A stretch of 64,000 nt of DNA from Cliona cf. orientalis (Eukaryota > Porifera > Demospongiae > Clionaida > Clionaidae), in the NCBI GenBank assembly GCA_963930775.1, contig OZ005707.1, forward strand, positions 5,580,001-5,644,000. Reading direction: 5' to 3'. How positions within the stretch are numbered: position 1 is the first letter of the stretch; each line of letters opens with the position of its first letter. Positions 36,501 to 48,844 of the stretch are shown here, piece after piece. The notes under the pieces are model-generated. The model was not told the DNA's origin and did not search any database. It saw only the letters and a list, made by a program, of their open reading frames with translations. A program made the position numbers and the translations under genes.

Positions 36501-38136
36501 GTGACTACAACTGTGTTGCCAATGCAAAAAAGAGGCATTACAGATGAGGAGATGATAAGTAAACGGAATTAATGCATGGATTTCCTAGCTCTTTATCTAC
36601 ATTTTTTCAGATTTGATATATCTTTCTCTTATGCAGAAACTCTAAGAGCAAGAAATAAGAGTATATCTTCTGGAATAGAATCCCAGTAGGTGGTGAAACA
36701 AAATGATACAAATGGGTTTATTTACTGGTATCATGCACTTTCGGTAATAGTCTTGTTGTAGATGATGATGATGGACAAATAAAAGCGAGACCAGAATGGA
36801 CTAAAGCTAGTATGTCTACATACACAACAGTTAACAATAAAATTATGGAGCAAGCAAAATGTGTTTCTTTCAGAAACTCGATCTCCTCAGCTTGAGCCCT
36901 CTCTGGCTGATTTGAAGCAAAAGGCATTATTTCTCTCTCGATCAGCTCTAAGTGAAAAGTGGACAGAAATTGGTCATGGTGGGTTACTTGACAGATTTCA
37001 TAAGTGAATCCTGCTGCTTATTTAAATAGTTGATGTTATTAGCATGCTGGTTTGTTTTTTATCCAATGGCAGAGATTAAACAACCTTAAAAGACTTGCAA
37101 AAAATAAAATATTTTTTCCTACGAAAACAAAAGCACAGTCATGCTTGTATACAGTCTTGTTGAGATGCTTTGGTATACATGTTCATACAGGAAAATTTGG
37201 CAAAGTATACAAGGGAATTCACAGGAGTTCAGGTTTACCTGTGGCAATTAAAACTATCAAACAGTATGAATCAGAGAAAGAAAAGGAAAATTTCCAAAAG
37301 GAAATGATTGTGATGTCAAAATTGATCCACCCAAACATTGTACGCCTCTTTGGACTTGTCCAACAAGGTACACTTTAAAACCCATAAACTTGAATTCACA
37401 ATGTCATATTATTATAGATTCACCGTTGATTGTGCTCGAATACTTACCTAATGGTGATCTCAAAAGTTTTTTAACCGTATGCTTCTTCTGTAGTTAGATA
37501 ATTGAATGGTCTATAATTGCAGCTCTATCTATTTTTAATGATTATTATTATTATGTGCAGAATTATCAAGTACCATTTACAAAATTATTCAAATACATGC
37601 TGGATATTGCTACTGGAATGCACTACATCTCTGAAAAAGGACTTATACATCGAGTATGTATTAAATTTTCTATATTATTGCGCATTCACTAACTCAGACC
37701 TATCATTATAGGATCTGGCTGCTCGAAATATTATGGTTGGTGAAGACGAAATTTGCAAAGTTGGTGATTTTGGTCTTTTACGAGAGCTGCCAAAAGATGT
37801 TTCTGTATACGTAGCTACAACCAAAGTAGCATTTCCCACCTGATGGATGGCCCCAGAAAGTCATTGGAAAAAGAGTTCTCCCCGGCAAGTGATGTGTGGA
37901 GCTTTGGCGTCGTCATGTGGGAGATGTACAACCCCACAGAGCTGCCGTACAAAGGATTGAGTAATCCAGAAGTTGCTGCCAATGTTTGCATGGGTACGAG
38001 ATTGGACATACCCACCTCTTATCCTCGAACTGTAGTGGACATAATGAAAGCTTGCTGGCAGCGTGATTCATCAAAGCGTCCTAGCTTCTTGCTTATTGCT
38101 ATGCTACTCACTAATGTAGTCTTTGGTACTGATTAA
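33581..38136 (+). pseudogene. Unit 5: broken dual-kinase gene, near-identical sister of unit 7
   Basis: Exons mirror unit 7: 33581-34853 (interrupted), 34930-35107, 35166-35288, 35350-35502, 35563-36412, 36502-36558, 36637-36685, 36751-36809, 36874-36978, 37191-37367, 37418-37476, 37561-37653, 37712-38136. A 402-bp transposon with a 5-bp target duplication splits exon 1 after codon 15, adding 407 bp and shifting frame. In the last exon TGA at 37,841-37,843 replaces the Arg codon CGA of unit 7, and one A is missing from the A-run near 37,869. Otherwise the N-kinase (GRGAFG, AGK, HRDLTARN, DLG), PH domain and linker are open. The coding sequence from exon 1 to the start of exon 5 looks identical to unit 7, so inactivation is recent. 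Confidence 0.85.
33627..34028. mobile_element. 402-bp non-autonomous DNA transposon inside exon 1 of unit 5
   Basis: Inverted termini CAGGGCCGGGGGA and TCCCCCGGCCCTG, with a 5-bp target duplication AGAGC at 33,622-33,626 and 34,029-34,033. Unit 7 keeps the uninterrupted site (CCCAGAGCTGAAAG). The coordinate offset between the duplicated halves changes by exactly 407 bp across it. No coding capacity. CAGGG ends recall hAT-like elements, but the 5-bp duplication does not fit that group. Confidence 0.9.
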
Positions 38137-38488
38137 CTAGCTGGAATTGTGTGAAAAATTATCTATTATATTATTTTAGTCTTTATTAATAATTTTTTAG
38201 CGTCATTAAAATGAGGGGATTTTCGTTGATAATTGGATACAGCAAAATTTAATGCTAATGCGGAGACAATCATAACTATTCGTAACGCGCGCCCACCAAG
38301 GTTCTGCGCACGCACGCAATCTCGTGCGCATGCGCAAGAGTGGGCGACCACCCTGTTTGTTGTTTGTGCACAGTTCTGACCAATCCTGAACGTTCAGAAC
38401 AGCATCTTTCGGGCTAGGACGTAGACTATATATTGGCCTAAGGTTTTGTCGCTCCGAAAACTAAGTTTGGTATCATAATAGCTGTACC
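38137..38488. promoter_or_regulatory. Junction region and upstream region of unit 6
   Basis: Matches the unit 3-unit 4 gap (23,535-23,852) in content and order, including the polyadenylation-like stretch and the palindrome TGCGCATGCGCA (38,325-38,336). It carries a ~35-bp GC-rich insertion near 38,285-38,317 not found upstream of unit 4. Confidence 0.5.
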
Positions 38489-41400
38489 ATGTCACGCAAG
38501 CAGCACACTGAAAGTTCAGAAGAGGTGGTTTCCAATGCTGATACTGGATATGAAACAAGCATTTTCAGTGCATCCAGCTCGTCTGAAATAAGCAAGGTAA
38601 GATATACATTTCAAAATTGCTAGAATTGATATTGAACCAGCTCATTCTGTGATCGTGACACACATATGCACACACAGCAAGCGGCTGTGGAGACTAATAT
38701 TGAAATTCCAGGCCACATTATCTCTCAAGTCAGAAAGAAGTACAGCACCATAACTAGTGCTTACAAACGGCAATGTCCTTGCCTACTAAGGAATATAGCC
38801 AGCTTAGAATTAGTTGAAGGTTGCCCTAATGATGAAAGGGGCAGCTGCAATGGATTATTTGTTCACCTCCCTTACAGTAGCATTTTTAAGAGAGACTATG
38901 ATGATAGAAAGGATGGTGGCAGCAAAAGGATTCTTGTCATAGGTGAAGCTGGTATTGGTAAAAGTGTTCTTTCTGCTTTGATTGCTGAAGACTGGGCAAA
39001 TGGGAAGCTCTTTCAGGAGTTCCTTTTGGCATTTCTACTACCACTCAATCATAGGGGCGTTGCTTCAGCTCAAAATCTGCTTGAGCTCTTCAAAAATCTC
39101 GAATTTGACAGCAAAATATGCTCGACCATAGCAACGTACCTTATGGGAAATAGGAAGGATAATATTCTTATTATAGCTGATGGTTGGGATGAGCTCTATG
39201 AATCTGATAGCTCAAAAGAATCTTTCTTGAGTCGCCTCCTTTTTGGTGATCTTCTCCCTGGCTTATCACTGACAGTCATTGTAATGTCCAGAACTGCCTC
39301 AATTCCTCAGCAGTCCATCAGCCGATTTATTACAGTTCAAGGATTTAGTGAGGAAACTGTTAAGTCCTACATCCAGTGTGAGTTTAGTAGCAATTCAGAA
39401 AAGTTGACAAGTGTCACAAAACAGTTAGAGAGTAATCCCTTAGTTGGAAGCGTGTGTAGTGTACCTCTCAATGTTGCCTTGATTTGCAACTATTGCCAAT
39501 CTTGTGATGATTCACTTCCCAGCACTATGCCAGAATTGTATACTAAGCTTGCTTGGAATCTTGTTCAATTGAAAATTAGTAGCACAAAAGAATACAAAAG
39601 CCTATTAAAATTGACAAATTATCATGATCTGCCTAGTAAATTACAGCATTCATTGTCACATTTGTGTCGGTTAGCTTATGAAAACTGCCAAGCTGATTTA
39701 TCTCCAGCTGCAGTATCCAGGTTTTTATCCACTGATTCAGAATTGGAAACATTTGGTCTGCTTAAGCCTACAGTCACTGAGAGAAATGAAGAGATGCTCT
39801 CCTTTCTCTGTCCTGCTTTTAGATATTACCTCGCTATTTTGCACCTCATATCACACCCTCAGAGTGTACAATTGGAAGAAGTAAAAAATCTGCCCCACAT
39901 TAGTCCAATGTTCTACAGATTCTACTTGAGTATGTGTGAAGATGCAAGCTCTGATATTATTTCAGAAGTTGTATCAAAGCTACACCATTCCTGCAAAGAC
40001 ATGTGCCTTCTTTCATTCGAATCTAATAATAAAATCATCGATCAAGAAGTTATTAGATCACTACTTGCTTCAGATTCTACAATCATGCTACATGCTCAAA
40101 ATGCTTATGAGTGTGCAGCTATGGCACATGTACTTGAGAAGATAGAACAACCAAGTAATGTGGAGATCAATTTTCAGACCTGTAAATTGAAAGGAAACCA
40201 GATTTTAAAATTAGCAAGCATACTTCGTAGTCAATCAAATGTGATACAAATCAAGGGATTTGATCTCAGCAATAATGGATTGCATGATACAATAGTTTCC
40301 AATTTCTTCAGTACTACTGGATCTATTTTTGGCTCATTAGAAAAGCTATTTCTTCGTAGGTGTGGGATAGGAGCAAAAGCTCTTAGAGCAATGATTGATG
40401 CATTAGTCAAGTCATCTTGCAAGAGCCTCACTCAATTAGACTTGTCTTTTAACTTGCTTTCAGTTGCTTGTTTAGAGACCCTTCAGGGTTTCATAGATAG
40501 AAACAACCTGCAGAAAATTGAAATCTTAATATTGAAAGGATCGCTTGCTGAAGATATTAATGTGGATTTCTTGAAACACTTTGCCACTACCCTTTCGACA
40601 AAGTGTCGATATCTACGAAGATTTGATCTTTCTGGCAATAAATTGAATACACATGAAGATCCAGATCTTAGTACTGTAATTTCTCAGCTCACTACTAACC
40701 TTGGTACCAACTTTGATTTACGATTGGATGATGACTACATGTCTGAAGTGGAAAAGAATTTTCTCACTATCATGGAAGAGTCTATCAGAACCAAGGGAAC
40801 AATAGACCACACCATTGCTCATGGAGTGATTGTTGGTCCTGGACGATCGGGAAAGGACACTTTAATGAAACGCTTGACAGGAGAAGGACCGCCAGAACCT
40901 GGCACCATATCATCAAGCACAGGAGTGTTAGAGAACATTGTTAAAGTTGAAGTGAAAAAACTATGCACAGTAGCTACTGCCGTGTGTAACCTAAAATGGC
41001 AGAGGCTAGAGTATGATAAAGAAGCGCTTGAACTGATGATGACAACAGCAAAAAACTATTCGCACACGGGCTCTGTACAAGCACCAGTAATAATTAAGTA
41101 TGTTAATAAACTTAAATCAGAAGAAGAAATGGAATCAGCATTACAATCTCCTGACCATCATGAAATATCCAAAGTAGCCAAAATTGAAGGAGCAAAAGCA
41201 ATTGATGAATTGGAAAGTATTGATCATGTTTTTGAGAATGAGGACAAGGAATCAAATAATATCAAACATGTAGTTGTTTACCGCGATGATTTAGCACCAG
41301 TGGACATCTTTAAACAAGCAGTGAAGTTACGACGTATGGATGCACTTCGTGAGCACCTAGAGTCATCATGGTCCCTATACCTCACCAACACCGGAGGACA

Positions 41401-44400
41401 GATTGAGTTTCAGGAACATCTCCCACTTCTAGTTTGTGGTCCTTCTATATTTTTTGTCATATTTCCACTTCATCATGATCTGGATGAGCCATATGAAGTA
41501 CGGTATGAGTACCCTGATGGCTTTGTGAAAAAATATTCATCAACTCCAACATTAATACAAGAACTGCTCCAAACACTGTCCACCATTTATGCCTTGGACT
41601 ATGCCAGTGTTCAGATTGGAGATGAAGAGGTACAGCTAAAACCGAAAGTTTTCTTTGTTGGCACCCACAAGGATCGCCTACCAGGGCCTGAATCTGCTTA
41701 TGAAAAGAAAATTAAGCAGATTGATAGAAGGCTTCAAAATGAAACATTTCTCTTTCATCAAGGTTCAATTCAATTTGCACACTCATCAAAGCAGATGATA
41801 TTCACAGTTAATAATCTTTCCAAAGATGATGATGATTTTCAAAAGATACGATCCGCTGTGCAGCAAACTGTGGAGAAAAAGTGCTACTCTGAATTTACAG
41901 TTCAATGTCCTTCCTCGTGGCTGATATTTAGTTTAATTCTCCGGGCAAAACATATGTCAAGTCAAGTCCTAGAATTTGAGGATTGCTTTAAGATTGCTCA
42001 GGAGTGTGGTATATCGTCCCGTAAAGAATTAACCACTGCTCTTTCTTTCATTCACTCCAGACTAGGATTGGTGAGACACTTTAATGTTAAAGAGCTTGAT
42101 TCACTTGTAGTGATTGATCCTCAAGTACTATTTGATAAGATCACCGATTTAATAGTTGAAACATTCATCAATGAAGAAATTAACGTTGAGGAAAATGAAA
42201 TTGAAGAATTTCGTGAAAAGGGAATAATTTCTGTAGCAGTAATGAAAAAGATTAGTGAGCGGTCCAATTATAGAGGTGTTAAAATACCATTTACTTGGGT
42301 AACAACACTTCTCAATCACCTTCGAATAGCTGCTCTGTTTAGGGATTATCAAGGAGAGAAATATTTCTTCCCATCTGCACTATGCCATGTCCCTGAGGCT
42401 GATGATTCATCTTCAGACTCATCATCATTAGATTCTTTTGAGCCTCAAGCCAATCTAGCATCAGCACTACTCATAGCATTCAAAACTGGATTCTGTCCCA
42501 GAGGGATGGCAGGAGCTCTAGTTAAGTGCCTAATGACCAATGAAATGAAGTCAAACAGAAAATGGGAGCTGCTTCCCAAACGGATATTCAGAAATGAAGT
42601 TTCTTTCCACATTGAAGCGTGTGGGGACATTACCATTAAGGTGTTACCTACTCACCTAGAAATTACTATTGATTCTGATGATGGGGCTGATTGTGAAGAA
42701 GCATACACACAGATTTCTAAGAGTATGAATATCGCAACCACTTTATACAAAAAATGTGAGTTTTTCTATACATTCTATTGCACAGTGGATAAGTGCAAGA
42801 AGAATCCCCACCCTGCGAGGATCGAATGGAGTCATAATGTTCCTTCACAATTATGGTGCAAAATTTTGAACAAAAGTGGGAAATTACCGAAAGGATACAA
42901 GTTATGGAACCTACAGAAAAAAGGTGCGTCTAGCTAATAATAAGCTTTTCATGATCAGAAAGTGCATTAAGATTAGCTATTATTATTGTTGTTATTATTA
43001 GAAAATTTAATTGATATGAGATCAAAGAGCAATACTGAAATTCATTATGAAGATCTTGGCCCGATAGCTGATTCCATAGTTGAGTGGAAGGGCCCCATTG
43101 CTGATAAACTCAAACTAACACCAAGTGATGTTGCAGATATCGAGATAAAGCACCCACAGAAATTAAAGCTACAATCGTAAGAATGTATATGATACAAGTA
43201 TAAAAAATAATTGAATAAAATTTAAGGATGAAGTAGGGATGGCAATGCCAAAAAGTATACAAACAAGATTTGTAGGGATAAGAGATAATCACAACCACTA
43301 TACATCCCTACGCTTACTTTTCTCGATTATTACAGACCTATTGATGTTGACTTGTTCAAGGCATGCTATCCTTGGAGTGTTCTTGACTTGCATGTGGAAG
43401 AAATTCATGTTCTCCCTGTCAGTCAGTTTTTAATATTTATGATTCCCATGATACTCAAAAAGCAAGCGTAGGGATGTATAGTGGTTGTGATTATCTCTTA
43501 TCCCTACAAATCTTGTTTGTATACTTTTTGGCATTGCCATCCCTACTTCATCTTTAAATTTTATTCAATTATTTTTTATACTTGTTTCTGCTCTTTTTTT
43601 ATTGCAAATACAGTAAGTAAAATATAATATATAGAAGATGGGGGGGGGGGGGGGGGTGAGTTAGAGTGGATTTATACATAAACTAAGATGAGAGGTCAAG
43701 GCAGTCTTGAGTTAGCCCTGGTAATGAAAAAGAAAGAAAGAAAGAAAGAAGAAAGAAAGATTGACAAATGGCCTATTTTTTGAACATCTGGTTCTAGCAT
43801 GTACAATTGTTTTGATGAATGATCTTGGTCTTGTTAGATGCACAATTTGCTGGAGATTCTGATTTTGACACTTAGAAATTTCAAAAAGTTACCTGTTTTG
43901 AGATATTTGGGTATTTGTAATGTATTGTGCATATGGAGTGTCCGGGCCATCCCTACTTATAGAGTCTACCGACTCTATGATAATATACGAATATAACTGA
44001 TCTAGATTGTGCATTTAATTAAGGATCATAATTTTGATGTTTGCATCACAGGAGAGAAGCATTGTATACGTGGAAAATAAGAAATGGTTCCAAGGCAACT
44101 TACAGGAAATTGGCAGAGGTATTTGATCAAGCAGGCTGTAAACTCTATGCAGATGAAGTAAGGAGAATTTCCAACATGAGTGATAGTGAATCAGATGATT
44201 CCAGTATTAATGGAGAGGAGCAACCAGAAACATACCCTACACCACATAATGGATTTTGTCAGGATCTAGAACCTGGCCCAGCAAAATCCCAGATATATGT
44301 GATGGTGGAAGAAGAAAATCTACCTGAAGGTATATAAGATTTGGAAGTATACTGTGCCTCACTTAGATGTAGCTACAAGCTATAGCTATAATTATATGGT

Positions 44401-46867
44401 AGATTGTGAATAAAATTAAATCATAGGAGTAAATGTTGGGGGAGTTTGCAGTGAGAAGTTATTCAATTCACAAAATGCAACTTTGGTACCACAACTCATC
44501 CCAAGTAAAAGTGATTCCAAAGATGATCAAGATCATACTGGGGAACAACACCCACTTAAGGTATGTCACTGTGATATCAGTATTCTGTGTATAGAAGCTT
44601 AAGCATTCCTCTTAAATGGTTTTCTAAGCTAGAGTCAATCTACCACAATAGCAAACAAGATTAGCTATAGCTACCATTAAATTTTAATATTTTTGTAGCA
44701 GGATACTTCAAATGAGCATAGTCTTTCAAATACAACACAACTGCAATTCAGTGATATCCCAGAGCTGAAAGAATTCATTCTGGACGACATCCATAGAACT
44801 GGGACAACTTTAGGTCACGGTGCGTTTGGTGTGGTGGAAGAGCTGAAGATGGGTGGGACCCTGTGCGCTGGAAAGAGGCTGCATCCAGAACTACTGAACA
44901 TCTGCAATGAGCCAGAGGGAAACCAGCGAACAATTAAGCGATTTATACAAGAGTGTAGTCTTATGTCCAAAATGCGTCATCCCAGAATTGTCCAATTTCT
45001 AGGCCTCTGCTTCTTTGATGACAGCCTCTATCCCATGCTAGTGATGGAAAAAGTCAGCTTCAGCTTGGAGACTGTTCTTGAGACACACAAGGACATCCCT
45101 TTTCCGTTGATCCTAAACATTCTGCAAGATATTGCCGAAGGTCTCATTTACTTGCATAGCCAGCGACCTCCGATAACTCACCGAGATCTGACAGCAAGAA
45201 ATGTTCTCATTGACCAACGCTCATTCAGAGCTAAGATCAGTGACTTAGGAAATTCTAGGTTCTGCTTGGCTGATCATACAAGATTCACTATCACTCTTAC
45301 TCAGGCTCCAAGAACAATTTCATACATGCCTCCTGAAGCTTTTGTATACAAACCAAGCTATGATACTAAGCTTGATATGTTCTCATTTGGCCACCTGGCA
45401 CTCTTTGCTGTCCTACAAGAGTTTCCCAAAGATTTAGAGGCAGCCGCATATTATGAAGATGGCAACATTAAGTTGAGAAATGAAGTGGAACGACGTCAAA
45501 AATACATTGCAAAATTAAATGCCAAGCTCACAAAGGATCATGTGGTGACAAAAATGATATATCGGTGTTTGCATAACTTTCCAAAAAAGAGGTAGCTACT
45601 TTAATAAGTATGCACAATCTCACATCTATACCATATTACTATAGACCGACAGCAATACGAGTAATGGGGCAAATTGCTAGTATCTCTACAGTTGAAGATG
45701 GTGCAGCATACAGGCAGGTGAATCTGATTGATAAAGGAGAGCCTTGTGAAATGGCAGCTGGGACACAAAATGATCGTGATCAGAGCATGCAACGTAGGAT
45801 TGAGAGCTTAAAGGTAATTTAGTATTACCTTACATACAAATAGCTATTACCGGTATTGAATTGTAACCATAGCAAGGTGCACCAGGGATTTTGGACATTC
45901 TTCAAGTATCCAGACTATCAAATAGGTGGTCTTGGCAGAGTTTCGTGTTTAGAATCAAAGATGGTGCTCTGAATTACTATAGGCAAGAAAAGGTACAGTA
46001 TACTGTGGTACATTAATCAAACCATATATTACTCAAGTTTATATATTATATAGATGGACAAACCACATGGTTCCATCAATCTATCATCAATTGCTGGCAT
46101 GACAGCATGTCCACCGAAGGAAACTTGGAATATATCAATGTATTATTTTGAAATATACATTTATGATACTAAGGTGTCCCCATGGCTGTTAAGAACCCAC
46201 ACACAGGTAAATAATGTCAGTCCAAGATTTAGTAATTATTGTATCATTGCAGGATGATAGAACCTGCTGGATGGAAGCCATTTATGCTGGTTCTTCAGCT
46301 GCTTTCAAGCCTGCAGCTCCTGAATCTCAGTATGAGCCAGACACTCCTGTCCATTCCTATGCCGTAATATCTAGGTCTGACCTTGCTCAAAAGAGGAAAC
46401 ATCTTAGATCCCGCTATGAGGGTCCAGAGATTCCTCAAGCTCATGTCTCTAGCCAGAATAAACTAAATGCAAAAAGTAAATCCCGACTTCACTTACGGCA
46501 CTCACACCAAGTCAAGAGCAGACGTCCACGCCCATTGCCCATAATAATTGATCATGAAGACATTGTGCCTCTACACTTAGTACATGCTGAGACAGTTTCT
46601 CATGATGAGGAGCCATTAAATTTGTATGATGACGTTGCTGATTCATTAGCAGGTATGGAAGAATATGATACAGCAAATGGGACACAAGGTGATCAGAACA
46701 TGAAACATAGGAGAGAGCTTCGAGGTAAAATCTATGAAACCTGTAAATTATTATTTACAATCTTGACCATCTATAGCATGGCTTACCAGGATTTCTTGAA
46801 TTCTATGGCATTCCGGAAGCAAAAGCCATTCAGCAATAAGGAAGGCTTGGAGGAGATACTTATTTAA
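38489..46867 (+). CDS. Unit 6: second NACHT-LRR-Roc-COR-Death-kinase-PH fusion, ~2,295 aa
   Basis: Exons: 38489-38596, 38678-42923, 43002-43176, 44052-44329, 44427-44560, 44702-45591, 45645-45813, 45873-45992, 46054-46206, 46253-46867. They total 6,888 nt, in frame. Domain order equals unit 4: NACHT with GEAGIGKS and the more canonical Walker B IIADGWDEL, LRRs, Roc-like GTPase (GPGRSGKDT, NTGGQ, THKD), COR-like region, split Death domain, kinase (GHGAFG, AGK, THRDLTARN, DLG), PH with WMEAI. Differences from unit 4 cluster in the NACHT region and in the kinase-PH part. The kinase shares blocks with unit 3 instead (ETHKDIPFPLIL). The tail has one YDDVADS segment instead of three, and the open frame runs past the unit 4 stop. 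A ~790-bp repeat lies in the intron that splits the Death domain. Two open copies argue that this architecture is a real gene and not an annotation artefact. Confidence 0.85.
43193..43981. mobile_element. ~790-bp composite repeat in the Death-domain intron of unit 6
   Basis: The left half (43,196-43,590) is a fold-back with ~110-bp inverted arms; landmarks are TATACATCCCTACGC and its complement. The right half includes a poly-G run (~43,641-43,656), an AGAAA microsatellite (~43,727-43,760) and a palindromic tip GAGTCTACCGACTC. The intron of unit 4 at the same place is only 89 bp, so insertion postdates the duplication. A short ATGAT-like repeat flanks both ends. Relatives lie in the unit 2 intron in the opposite orientation. 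Confidence 0.75.
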
Positions 46868-48165
46868 AAACAAGGATGGTACTCTGAATTGCTATAGGAG
46901 GTGAATGGTATATAATTATTATAGTACTGTGGTCAACCACTGATCAAAGCATACAGTAATTATTTAAAATTAACAGGCTCTATGTGAAAAATTGGGGAAG
47001 AAATTGGTCAACATGATGGTGGGTTCTGTAGTTGTTGACTGAAAGCAGTTGACTGTAGATTGTTGTGTTGTAACAGTTGATGTTATTGATTTAGTTGCTT
47101 GCGTATCTCTTTTGCTGGCTACAATAGAAATAGTTAAGTAATCGTGATGAACTTGACAAAAATAAATTATATAATATGCAGGCCAATCAAATTAATTAGA
47201 AAATTGCGGCTCACAATAACAGATTGTTTATGATAGTCAAGCCTGTGACTGTCAAGAAGTGTGAGGAGAGGCAGAGTTTCCAAAAGGAAGTGACTGTAAT
47301 ATCAAAACTAGCCCATATGTATACAAAGTTTTATTGTATACCATAACCTGCACAGACCAAGAAGTCAAACTGACCACCCATACCCTATCATTATCTTTGG
47401 GTACATCAAGCTAGGCTCATAATAATATATGTTATATCGAATATCTTATATTATCTGCATGATGTGGTTAGCATACATATCGAGCATATACAGTATGTAT
47501 TGTTTATACAGATGAACCCTATTTGGTGCTTGAGTTTTTACCTCATGATCACAGATAGATCTCAAACTTGATCTTTCTGATTGTAACTTTGACAATTGCA
47601 CTATCAGCTGAATGGTATGATACTAGGTTTACAAGCAAAACAAGCAGACTCTGAGTGAGACAGCTGGTCCATGAGTACGTATACATGCCGGATATTGCTA
47701 CCAGGATGAGAAGCATAATATTATATCTTGTGTATGCTGCCTACCTCTTTGACTGTAAGCTTAATATGCTTACTCTTTCAGTGATATAATTTTGATTTTT
47801 CACAAGATCTAGTAGCTATTGATCGAAGTCAGTGATTTCGAGAGATATACCAAGACTTATAGTATATACTGGGTGGCTATGATATCTACCAGTCTGAGAT
47901 CAAAGTTGATCACGAGACAATTCAATAGATAGTATCAGAGAGTATTCTGAGTTAATAAGAATTCTGATGCTTGGATTTTGGGTGTTGCCATGAGGGAATG
48001 AACAGCCATACAAATTAACGGTTGAGCAATATGGAAGTTGTGTATGAAAGATGCTTGAAGTATCCAGGCCACTCACAGTAATCAGAACATAATGAAAATG
48101 TGTTGACAGCTTGAGTTATCAGAGCAGCCAAGTTATTGCTATGCTACTTGTGGTCGTGGGCATGC
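46745..48165 (+). pseudogene. Decayed PH fragment and tyrosine-kinase remnant downstream of unit 6
   Basis: Collinear with the remnant after unit 4 (31,510-32,900). A PH-like piece is at ~46,785-46,915, an N-lobe piece at ~47,180-47,310, a hinge piece at ~47,510-47,560 and C-lobe pieces to ~48,150. From about 47,600 onward the two remnants are nearly identical. Confidence 0.7.
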
Positions 48166-48844
48166 ACGGATATTAATTATGATATGTTGCTTAGATAATA
48201 ATGGATACTCAGTGAACTATAACATTCTACAGACTACTATCTATACCATCTTATTTATTCTGAATTATAATTCTATCAATTATAATAGTAATAATGTGTC
48301 CATGGATTTCCATTATCTTCTTCATTAGCTACAGTATAGCTAACAATTAATTTTTGAATAGAGGTTTGTATACATATATACTTGATTGATTAGAAGGGCT
48401 GTATACATATAAGGTCCCGAGCAAACATAACTTGCATTGAGTGAGGATTCTATAAACCCTAAGGGCTTCTAAATCATAATTATAGTATAGAAACATGTCT
48501 AACCTGCATGATATTGTGCACAATATTAGGACCTGGTATAGTACGTAATAAGTATTATTGTTGACACACGAATCATGCAATGAAACACCACCCCATATCC
48601 TCAGTAGTGTAACGGTGCATGTGGTAAAATATAGTCAAATTAGTGTCCCATGCAATGGAGTCTGAGACCGACCCTCATAAACATAATACTAATGCATACA
48701 TATTCACCGCCCTTAGGCTACAGGAAATAATTATAATCATAGTATTAATTATTGTAAACAGGCAGTAACTGTGCATAAAAGGCTAGCCATGCACTAATCA
48801 ACTCAAGCTGCAGTGTGCACAACATAATTATCCACAGTTCAGTG
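48166..48844. other. Intergenic region and promoter of unit 7
   Basis: AT-rich, no gene recognised. Differs from the unit 5 upstream region by only a few bases and one 2-bp deletion. A TATA-like CATAAAAGG is at 48,774-48,782, about 63 bp before the ATG at 48,845. Confidence 0.5.

Noticed and set aside
48815-48844. GTG-initiated N-terminal extension of unit 7
   Set aside because: The ATG at 48,845 aligns with starts of units 1, 3 and 5; upstream codons lie in the presumed leader.
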